From Clostridiales bacterium UBA1316 (GTDB lineage: Bacteria > Bacillota > Clostridia > Oscillospirales > Oscillospiraceae): 14,020 bases of DNA. Position numbers and translations under genes: made by a program. Below the pieces are notes generated by a model. The model had not been told where the DNA came from. It did no database searches and saw only the letters and a list, made by a program, of their open reading frames with translations. Of the stretch, positions 6,814 to 12,889 are shown piece after piece. The stretch lies in the NCBI GenBank assembly GCA_002307055.1, contig DBTM01000017.1, forward strand, positions 1 through 14,020, given 5' to 3'. How positions within the stretch are numbered: position 1 is the first letter of the stretch; each line of letters begins with the position of its first letter.

Positions 6814-8739
6814 TTACTTATCGGCTGTCGTATAAGGTGTACCCGCAATCCGCCAAATGACCGCTTCGTAAGGACGCAGGTGCTGCTCGGGCGCTGCGGA
6901 GTAATTGGACAGGATTAAAGCGGCGCCGGGCGGCCTGACTTTGCGCGGTTTCGGCTTATTGCCGAGATTGCACTCTATATAAAAGGAATCTTTGCCGTCC
7001 GTACGCCAATAGGCAAACAGGTCTTTTTCTCCTTTGCGGACAATTTTGATAGCGCCGTAAACCAGCGCGCTGTGCTTTTTCCTCAGGTCAATCAGCGTGC
7101 GGTAATAATTGAGTACGGAGTTTTTATCCTCGGCCTGCGCCGCCGCGTTGCAGAGTGCGCAGTCATCGCCGGCCGCTATCCATGGCGCCGCCGATTCAGG
7201 CTCCGTAAAACCCGCGCTGATACCGTCCGACCATTGCATCGGTACGCGGGCATGATCCCGGGTTCCGGCCAGAATCTTTTTGAACGCGTCTGCCGCGCTC
7301 ATTGTTTTTATCAGCTCGGCATAGAGGTTGATGCTCTCGACATCCCTCAGCGCGCCGATGGATTTGAAATCCGTATTAATCATGCCGAGCTCCTGACCCT
7401 GATAAATAAACGGGGTTCCCCGAAGCGTCAGAAGCATCGCTGCAAGCAGCTTTCCCAGAACAAGCCTGTATTGCGGGTCCGGATTGACTTTGGATATCAT
7501 GCGCGGATTGTCGTGATTTTCGTAAAACAGCGCCATCCAGGTGTGCGTGCCATAGTGCGCCATCCAATCCGTCATGTACTGCTTGAAGTAGTTGAGGTCA
7601 TATCTGTAATCGTCAAAGCGGACATGACCTGGTGTTTCAAGCTGGTCGAAGGAGAACACCATATCCAGCTCGCCCCTGTCATCACCGGTCAGGAGCTTGC
7701 TCATCTCCATGCCGATGCCCGGTGTCTCGCCGACGGAGAAGGCATTAAAGGGTTCGAACGCTTTTGCCTTAAGCTCTCTCAGAAATTCGTGCAGCCTCGG
7801 CCCGTAAAAATAATGCTCCATGCCGGTATAGCCGATCAGCGCGCCAATTTGTGTGTTTCCCTCCGGCAGGGAACCGCCGGGAGAGACGCGGCGCTTTGAA
7901 ATATAGTTCACAACGTCCATGCGGAAGCCATCGACGCCCTTTTCCAGCCACCAGCGCACCATGCCGCTGACCTCGCGGCGCACCTCGGGATTCTCCCAGT
8001 TGAGGTCCATCTGCTTTTGCGAGAACAGATGCAGCGCGTACTGCTTCCGTTTTTCAATATAGCGCCATGCGCTCCCGCTGAAAAAAGACGTCCAGTTGTT
8101 GGGTTTATCGCTGAATATGTAATAATCGCCGTACTTGGAATCAGGTTCGTCCACGGCCCTTTTAAACCACTCGTGCTCATCGGAGGTGTGGTTCACCACC
8201 AGATCCATTATCAGGCGCATGCCTCGAGCGTGAATACCCTCAAGCAGCGCGTCAAAATCCGCCATTGTGCCGAATTCAGCCATTATTTCATGATAATCGC
8301 GGATATCGTACCCGTTGTCGTCATTCGGTGAATCGTAAACAGGCGACAGCCATATCGCATCCACCCCAAGCGCTTTGAGATAGTCGAGCTTTTCCGATAT
8401 GCCCGGCAGATCGCCGATGCCGTCCCCGTTGCTGTCCTTAAAGCTGCGGGGGTAAATCTGATAAAACACGGCTTCCTTCCACCATGCCGGAGTTACACTG
8501 GCGCTGTCTGTGCGCGGCAGGTCAGGCTCGCCGTTGAGCAGCTCCAGCAGCGTCGTCACAAACGCCTCGTCCACCTTTCCCCTCGTCAGCTTCGGCAGCA
8601 GCTTCAGTCTGATGCCGCCAACGAGCGGGTTTCGTAATAGGCCGTCGCCGCGCCCCATCTGAAGGAGCACTTTTTTAAGCACATCCCGTCCGACCGGGTG
8701 CGCGTATACGTCTTTAATCCGACTGTTTTTCGTCAGCAT
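6814..8739 (-). CDS. GH13 oligo-1,6-glucosidase-type alpha-glucosidase with N-terminal accessory domain
   Basis: The 641-residue enzyme should hydrolyse short alpha-glucosides in the cytoplasm; no signal peptide is seen. The GH13 barrel starts near residue 85 (KEAVFYQIYPRSFKDSNGDG). Conserved regions are DLVVNH (179-184), GFRMDVV (nucleophile D275), GET (acid/base E338) and ENHD (D410). V276, directly after the nucleophile, matches the Val of Bacillus oligo-1,6-glucosidase; maltose-specific relatives usually have Ala there, so alpha-1,6 activity is favoured. Residues 1 to about 75 form a helical accessory domain (NSRIKDVYAHPVGRDV, then GGIRLKLLPKL, then LLELLNGE) that is not part of the minimal family fold. 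The ATG at 8739 has GGTGGAG ending six bases upstream. It overlaps the stop of a short upstream reading frame that encodes a relative of this same domain. Confidence 0.93.
   Translation of the reverse strand: MLTKNSRIKDVYAHPVGRDVLKKVLLQMGRGDGLLRNPLVGGIRLKLLPKLTRGKVDEAFVTTLLELLNGEPDLPRTDSASVTPAWWKEAVFYQIYPRSFKDSNGDGIGDLPGISEKLDYLKALGVDAIWLSPVYDSPNDDNGYDIRDYHEIMAEFGTMADFDALLEGIHARGMRLIMDLVVNHTSDEHEWFKRAVDEPDSKYGDYYIFSDKPNNWTSFFSGSAWRYIEKRKQYALHLFSQKQMDLNWENPEVRREVSGMVRWWLEKGVDGFRMDVVNYISKRRVSPGGSLPEGNTQIGALIGYTGMEHYFYGPRLHEFLRELKAKAFEPFNAFSVGETPGIGMEMSKLLTGDDRGELDMVFSFDQLETPGHVRFDDYRYDLNYFKQYMTDWMAHYGTHTWMALFYENHDNPRMISKVNPDPQYRLVLGKLLAAMLLTLRGTPFIYQGQELGMINTDFKSIGALRDVESINLYAELIKTMSAADAFKKILAGTRDHARVPMQWSDGISAGFTEPESAAPWIAAGDDCALCNAAAQAEDKNSVLNYYRTLIDLRKKHSALVYGAIKIVRKGEKDLFAYWRTDGKDSFYIECNLGNKPKPRKVRPPGAALILSNYSAAPEQHLRPYEAVIWRIAGTPYTTADK
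8587..8620. repeat. Copy 1 of a diverged direct repeat (inside GH13 N-terminus)
   Basis: This stretch matches 8763-8796 at 28 of 34 positions in the same orientation, 176 bp apart. It encodes the GGIRLKLLPKL part of the GH13 accessory domain. Confidence 0.7.
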
Positions 8740-8816
8740 ATTTCACTCCACCGGCCTTTCATCAGCCTTGGCAGCACCTTCAGCCTGATGCTCCCACCAA
8801 GCGCGCTCCATGGAAA
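8733..8816 (-). pseudogene. Remnant of a gene encoding a GH13-like accessory domain
   Basis: In the frame ending at TGA 8733-8735, this stretch reads FPWSALGGSIRLKVLPRL then MKGRWSEIC. It aligns without gaps to NPLVGGIRLKLLPKLTRGKVDE of the downstream GH13 protein (residues 37-58), and the DNA matches at 28 of 34 positions in the best part. It has no start or ribosome binding site of its own, and the sequence upstream in frame is the out-of-frame end of the APH gene. The stop overlaps the GH13 ATG (ATGCTGA), as in translationally coupled operon genes. I infer the leftover 3' end of a lost enzyme gene or a partial duplication of the GH13 5' end. The first is favoured by the coupling and by the AT-rich cassette directly upstream. 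Confidence 0.6.
8763..8796. repeat. Copy 2 of a diverged direct repeat (in the gene remnant)
   Basis: This is the partner of 8587-8620 (28 of 34 bases identical). It encodes GGSIRLKVLPRL on the minus strand between the APH gene and GH13. Confidence 0.7.
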
Positions 8817-8818
8817 GA

Positions 8819-9733
8819 CTATATTCCGCATTTTCTGCGGGAATCCCGCAAAAGCGCTTTTACTTTCTCTTCCATAAGCGTACGGGCGTAATAAGATAAA
8901 TTATCCAGTCCATACCATACGTGAAGCGTGTCTTCAATTTCCATAAAAGCGTTCTGGTTATGCGCCGTCTCATAATGGCCAAGAAAAACCTTTCGGCAAG
9001 CATCGGCAGTATCACTGTCATAAGTTATCTTCATCCACAAAGTCATACGGGCAATATCCGCCATCCAGCAAAGCGAGTGCGCATCGTCCCAGTCAATCAG
9101 CGTTATTTCATTTGAATCGACAAGTATATTTTTTGTAGAAAGGTCCCCGTGGCAAAGGACAGGCGGGAGCATGTCACAACATTTTATCCTTTCACAAATC
9201 GCCTTATTGATATCCTCAAATTCCCGAATCTCTATTAAGCCGTTTGCCGTAAGACTCGGGGCGTCGTCTTTGAGGACATCATACATAAATTCGGAAAAGG
9301 CCGTATATGTGCCGATCCCGCTGCCGGTATAGCCGTAGCCGGTCAGCTCAATTCGATGTACCCGCGAAACTAATAGAGCAAGCTTTTCAAACAGCTTCAA
9401 GGTTTCATCGCGGGACAGCACAAGCCGGTCGGCAGTCGCCCCCGGCAGACATTCCTCTATTAAGTAGCCATATGGGAAATTATCATCGTCACGATTGAAA
9501 ACAAACAGCTCCGCGTGCGGGATTTTATGTTCGCCGAGCTTCCGGCTGACAAACGCCAGCTTGCCGTTCTCCGGCCAATCGCGCTTAGCATATATCTTGA
9601 ATATGTAAGACTTCGCTGCTGTTTCAACTCTGAAAACTTTATTATTCGGTACGTCTTCAAACTGCTGAATCGAATACGCTTCTATATGCATTTGCTCTTC
9701 AAATGCTTTTCTAATAAGACCCGTGTTGTACAT
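8819..9733 (-). CDS. APH-fold phosphotransferase (first of two)
   Basis: The 304-residue protein has the aminoglycoside phosphotransferase/choline kinase-like fold. K46 in YIFKIY is the likely ATP lysine. CHGDLSTKN has catalytic D197 (Brenner motif, residues 194-202), and LIDWDDA has metal-binding D214. The substrate could be an aminoglycoside or another small hydroxylated molecule; fold alone does not decide this. In-frame starts are GTG 9757, ATG 9739 and ATG 9733. I chose 9733 because AGAGGA (9743-9748) is nine bases away, whereas it is only three bases from 9739. The ATG at 9739 overlaps the stop of the 34-codon ORF (ATGA), so coupled initiation there remains possible. It is about 22% identical-looking at best to the other kinase by eye outside the motifs, so not a recent duplicate. 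Confidence 0.85.
   Translation of the reverse strand: MYNTGLIRKAFEEQMHIEAYSIQQFEDVPNNKVFRVETAAKSYIFKIYAKRDWPENGKLAFVSRKLGEHKIPHAELFVFNRDDDNFPYGYLIEECLPGATADRLVLSRDETLKLFEKLALLVSRVHRIELTGYGYTGSGIGTYTAFSEFMYDVLKDDAPSLTANGLIEIREFEDINKAICERIKCCDMLPPVLCHGDLSTKNILVDSNEITLIDWDDAHSLCWMADIARMTLWMKITYDSDTADACRKVFLGHYETAHNQNAFMEIEDTLHVWYGLDNLSYYARTLMEEKVKALLRDSRRKCGI
8836..8850. repeat. 15-bp palindrome at the 3' end of the APH gene
   Basis: TGCGGGA and TCCCGCA flank one central base, giving a perfect 7-bp GC-rich stem within the last codons of the kinase gene. No T-run follows on either strand. It may be mRNA-stabilising or a boundary element of the inserted cassette, or chance. Confidence 0.4.
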
Positions 9734-9735
9734 TG

Positions 9736-9840
9736 TCATACATCCTCTGAATAACACCTTTTGTAAATAGTCAGCGCGTTATGCTTACTAAACTTGAACA
9801 GGCAATTGAAAATCCAATCTGCCAAAGACAGTTTTTTCAT
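9736..9840 (-). CDS. Small ORF, 34 codons, between two APH genes
   Basis: A short frame starts at ATG 9840 with a strong AGGAG (9849-9853) eight bases upstream. It ends at TGA 9736-9738, which overlaps the ATG at 9739 of the following kinase by four bases (ATGA). It begins MKKLSLADWIFNCLFKF and ends KRCYSEDV: a basic start, a short hydrophobic/aromatic stretch and a polar end. It has no recognised domain. It could be a real small protein, a leader peptide coupling translation to the kinase, or the decayed start of a longer gene. The good ribosome binding site and the exact ATGA overlap argue for translation. It lies 35 bp after the stop of the other kinase. Confidence 0.5.
   Translation of the reverse strand: MKKLSLADWIFNCLFKFSKHNALTIYKRCYSEDV
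9743..9748 (-). promoter_or_regulatory. Ribosome binding site deciding the first APH start
   Basis: AGAGGA on the minus strand is nine bases from ATG 9733 and three from ATG 9739. It lies inside the last codons of the 34-codon ORF, so translation of the small ORF could influence access to it. Confidence 0.5.
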
Positions 9841-9875
9841 ATTAGCTTCTCCTACATAAGATATTATAAAGTTAT

Positions 9876-10637
9876 TTAGAATTGTATTATCCATTCGTTA
9901 ATAATACTTAAAATAAAATCACGTTCTTCTTTTGTCTCAATATTAACCTGATACGCTGCGATTACAGGCAGCCATGCAAAAAGCTCTTCCTTCTTAACAT
10001 TCGAATTTCTACAGTACGCATTGAGATATATCTCCGCAGTATTGGCAGCGAATCGCTTTTCGTAAAAATAGGTCATACATGCGTCTGCTGCGGGATCGCC
10101 TGTTGACGCATCGTCCCAATCAATTATCCAGTGCTTTTTGCCGTCGAACAAAATATTAAACGGATGAAGGTCGCCATGACACAAGTTCGTCTTTCCTGTG
10201 TCCAATCGGTATAATAGTTCAAGCACTTTATTCTTTATTCGCTCGGTCAAATAAGGAGTTCTTTGTATTTCGTCTACCATACAATTCGAAAATTGAGGTA
10301 AACCAAAATGACTTGCGTCGACGGCATTTACCCGACATTGCAGCTTCGCCATTATATTTAATGATTTTTCTCGCTCAATCACATTCATACCTTCATACAA
10401 AAGAGGTTCGCCTTTAATATAATCCATTTCCAGCGCAATTATCTCGTCCTTGATCTTTTTCACGCTATAAACAGCAGGAACAGGCAATCCGGTATCATAA
10501 ATTAAAGAATGTGTGCGGGCTTTTTCCATTACATAATCATACGGTGTATGAGCAGGGTATGTTTTATATGCTTTATCGCCATCTTTGTATATAGCTCCCC
10601 ATTCGGAAACCAATTCATAATTTTGTATAACCAACAC
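9876..10637 (-). CDS. APH-fold phosphotransferase (second of two)
   Basis: The 253-residue protein has the APH (PF01636) layout. An N-lobe with K25 (AYKTYP) is followed by a hinge near MDYIKGEPLL. NLCHGDLHPFNILFDG gives catalytic D156 and N161, and IIDWDDASTGDPAAD gives metal-binding D173. It is shorter than classic aminoglycoside kinases (usually about 260-300 residues), but all core motifs are present. Small-molecule phosphorylation with ATP is expected; the substrate is unknown. The start is GTG 10637 or the adjacent TTG; TAG directly upstream in frame excludes anything longer, and AGGCGG is close by, so the ribosome binding site is weak. The gene follows GNAT by 36 bp and precedes the small ORF by 35 bp. 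Its DNA is AT-richer than the flanking sugar genes. Confidence 0.85.
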   Translation of the reverse strand: MLVIQNYELVSEWGAIYKDGDKAYKTYPAHTPYDYVMEKARTHSLIYDTGLPVPAVYSVKKIKDEIIALEMDYIKGEPLLYEGMNVIEREKSLNIMAKLQCRVNAVDASHFGLPQFSNCMVDEIQRTPYLTERIKNKVLELLYRLDTGKTNLCHGDLHPFNILFDGKKHWIIDWDDASTGDPAADACMTYFYEKRFAANTAEIYLNAYCRNSNVKKEELFAWLPVIAAYQVNIETKEERDFILSIINEWIIQF

Positions 10638-10673
10638 CGCCTAATACGAATTACTGGCTTTATTTGAACCGCA

Positions 10674-11441
10674 TCACCGTGTTTTAAGAATTTGATGAAT
10701 GAGTTTTAATTTGCCGGACATGCCGATATAGTCCAGCTTTGTCCGACGACAATGTATCCAGGCTGGGATATATCCTGCGCTGACAGCGACGTGCAGCGAT
10801 GCCAAATTATCTCCTTCGGCACCGTAATAGGGTATATATCCGCGGTTTAAGATTTCGAGCGTCAGCATATTTACAATGGCTGCAGCAATCCCTTTACGCC
10901 TGTATGGAGGTAAAACATCAACCCCGATCATCCGCATCATCTCACAATCGGCACCTGCTCCTGCTATACCAACAATCATGTCGTTATATTTTGCCAATAC
11001 AGCGAGCTCAACCGGACATGGATGATTATGCATCGCGTTAATAAATCCCTTTAAAGGATAAAGCTGCGCAATATCGTTCTTTTCCAACATTTCATATGTA
11101 AACCCATCAGGTTTGGGTAACGGCGTGATTTTACTGATATCTGGCAGAAAGTATTGACCCATACGATAAAAAAACGGCACATAAAACACTTCATCACGCG
11201 TCATGCCTATAAATTGTTGACGGACATAAGGCATAACATCGCTCGACGCGTTGATCACCGCACTGTTTCCCATCGCAATCATCTCTACACGGGGTGAACG
11301 CCATGGCCACGGTATTCTGCCTTCTTGTTGTGTTGCCTCGGTAAAAATCAGTCCAGCTTTCAGAAAGTCTTCCGGCGAGCAGTTATAGTCAATCGCAAGC
11401 TGCTTATATACGCGATCCATCATGAAATTTCTATCCAACAT
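10674..11441 (-). CDS. GNAT family N-acetyltransferase
   Basis: The 255-residue protein has a C-terminal GNAT domain (about 130-235). The acetyl-CoA pyrophosphate loop is YRRKGIAAAI at 180-189, preceded by MIGVDVLPP on the usual beta strand and followed by DNLASLHVAVSAGY, the typical motif B region. About 120 N-terminal residues form an extra domain I cannot name; similar two-part GNATs are common in Firmicutes. It should acetylate an amine from acetyl-CoA; the acceptor is unknown. ATG 11441 has AGGGG (11451-11455) nine bases upstream; two further ATGs six to seven codons later are less well placed. It is the first gene of the AT-rich cassette, 56 bp downstream of the symporter stop, followed by two APH kinases. 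The combination resembles modifying-enzyme clusters, but antibiotic modification is only an inference. Confidence 0.85.
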   Translation of the reverse strand: MLDRNFMMDRVYKQLAIDYNCSPEDFLKAGLIFTEATQQEGRIPWPWRSPRVEMIAMGNSAVINASSDVMPYVRQQFIGMTRDEVFYVPFFYRMGQYFLPDISKITPLPKPDGFTYEMLEKNDIAQLYPLKGFINAMHNHPCPVELAVLAKYNDMIVGIAGAGADCEMMRMIGVDVLPPYRRKGIAAAIVNMLTLEILNRGYIPYYGAEGDNLASLHVAVSAGYIPAWIHCRRTKLDYIGMSGKLKLIHQILKTR

Positions 11442-11497
11442 GATGCTTATCCCCTATACACATAATAAGTAATCCCAGTTCAAGACCTAACAGAGCG

Positions 11498-12889
11498 CTA
11501 CTTTTTCTGTTCCGTCAGATTGAGGTCGCCGCGGGCGCCGAGGTCGGCGATGATTTGGTCAAACAGTTTTTTGTCGATTTTGAATTTGAGGCGGTAGACG
11601 ATATAGCCGGCGACGATGGCGATCAGGGGGAATATCAGCATCGCGAGCTTCATTATTAAAAGACCGGAGGCGGTGACGTCGTCCGGGGTGGCGGCGGAGT
11701 TGATGCCGGAGATGATGAGCGTCACGGCGACGATTCCGCTGGCGATGGCGCCGCCGATTTTGTTGATAAAGGGCTGCACGGAGAACGTGATGCTCTCGTT
11801 GCGCTTGCCGAGCTTCAGCTGCCCGTATTCAATCGTATCGGACAGGAACATCAGCATCAGCAGCTGTATAAAAGCCTGGCCGACGAAAATCAGGACGCCC
11901 GCGAGCCCGATGACGATCATATTCATCGGTGCGAAGAAAAAGACGATATAGCCGAGCACAACCAAAACCGTCGCAAAGGCATACAGCTGTTTGCGGCTGT
12001 ATTTTTTTGAAAATAACGGGAAAACCGTCAGCGCGGACAGCTGCGAGATACCCAGTACTCCCGCGAAAACCGAATACATAGCTTCGTTTTTAAAGGCATA
12101 TTTGAAAAAGTACACACCAAAGCTTGTGGTGGTGCAATAACCGATCATAAACAGGGCCATGGAGATGGCTGTAAACAGGAGCTGATCGTTTTTAAAGAGC
12201 ACGCCGAACATCTCTCTGAGGGTTGTGTTTTCCTGCTTGTTGACAATCGCGCGGTTCTCCTTCACCCCCAATAAGGGGAAGCAAAGAAACGCCCATGTAA
12301 TCAGCACAACTGCGACGGCAAAGATGAACCACGCGTGCTTGTCGCCGCCGAGCGCTTTTGTAATGGGGAGAATGCCGATAACGCAGGCAAACATACCGAT
12401 GTTGGCGCAGATACGGGCAAAGGAACCGATTTTTTCGCGCTCCTTCTGGTCAATCGAAAGAGAAGGGAGCATGGACCAATAGGCGATGTCGTTCGCGCCG
12501 TAGGTGAGGTCCCAAGCTAAATAAATAATGACAAAAGACACGATATATCCGGCGCCGGTGAGTCCGAAATCCGTAAAGAACAGCACGGTCAGGATGCCGC
12601 CTATCACGCCGCCGATGGCGATCCAGGGCTTGAATTTACCAAAGCGCGAGTGTGTGTTGTCGACGAGAAAACCCATAATCGGATCGTTCAGGGCATCAAA
12701 TATGCGCAGAGCAGTGAATATTCCCGCCATCCACCACATGGTGGCGTCGGGCAGGTTCAGGATATCCGTCAGATAGAATATCAGGTACATGCTGACCAAT
12801 GAGTAGAGCATATCCCTGCCCACTGTGCCGAGGCCATACATAAAGTGATTATCGCTGCCGTCCTTTATGCGATTGCTTTTACTATCCAT
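11498..12889 (-). CDS. GPH-family sugar/cation symporter (MelB-like)
   Basis: The 463-residue inner-membrane permease shows about 12 hydrophobic segments and the GPH signature RFGKFKPW at 82-89. Residues known to be essential in Salmonella MelB have counterparts: D65 and D69 in RIFDALNDPIMG (MelB D55, D59), D134 and W138 in NDIAYW (MelB D124, W128), and D26 near the N-terminus (MelB D19). This supports Na+ or H+ coupled uptake of a galactoside such as melibiose or raffinose. The alignment to MelB is from memory. ATG 12889 is preceded by GGGGG at nine bases; TTG codons at 12913/12910 would add eight residues but lack a better site. The ATG lies in the last codons of the GH36 gene (8-bp overlap), indicating translational coupling. 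The next gene downstream now is the GNAT of the inserted cassette. Confidence 0.93.
   Translation of the reverse strand: MDSKSNRIKDGSDNHFMYGLGTVGRDMLYSLVSMYLIFYLTDILNLPDATMWWMAGIFTALRIFDALNDPIMGFLVDNTHSRFGKFKPWIAIGGVIGGILTVLFFTDFGLTGAGYIVSFVIIYLAWDLTYGANDIAYWSMLPSLSIDQKEREKIGSFARICANIGMFACVIGILPITKALGGDKHAWFIFAVAVVLITWAFLCFPLLGVKENRAIVNKQENTTLREMFGVLFKNDQLLFTAISMALFMIGYCTTTSFGVYFFKYAFKNEAMYSVFAGVLGISQLSALTVFPLFSKKYSRKQLYAFATVLVVLGYIVFFFAPMNMIVIGLAGVLIFVGQAFIQLLMLMFLSDTIEYGQLKLGKRNESITFSVQPFINKIGGAIASGIVAVTLIISGINSAATPDDVTASGLLIMKLAMLIFPLIAIVAGYIVYRLKFKIDKKLFDQIIADLGARGDLNLTEQKK

Noticed and set aside
6183..6860. 225-codon plus-strand open frame over the aldo/keto reductase
   Set aside because: It is antisense to a well supported enzyme and has no start signal or domain.
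7072..7899. 275-codon plus-strand open frame inside GH13
   Set aside because: It is antisense to a gene with full GH13 motifs; composition is biased and no domain is recognisable.
8836..8850. Intrinsic terminator at the end of the first APH gene
   Set aside because: The stem is good but no T-run follows on either strand.
11442..11497. Own promoter for the inserted cassette
   Set aside because: TTGAAC and TATTAT occur on the minus strand but only about 10 bases apart, too close for a normal promoter.
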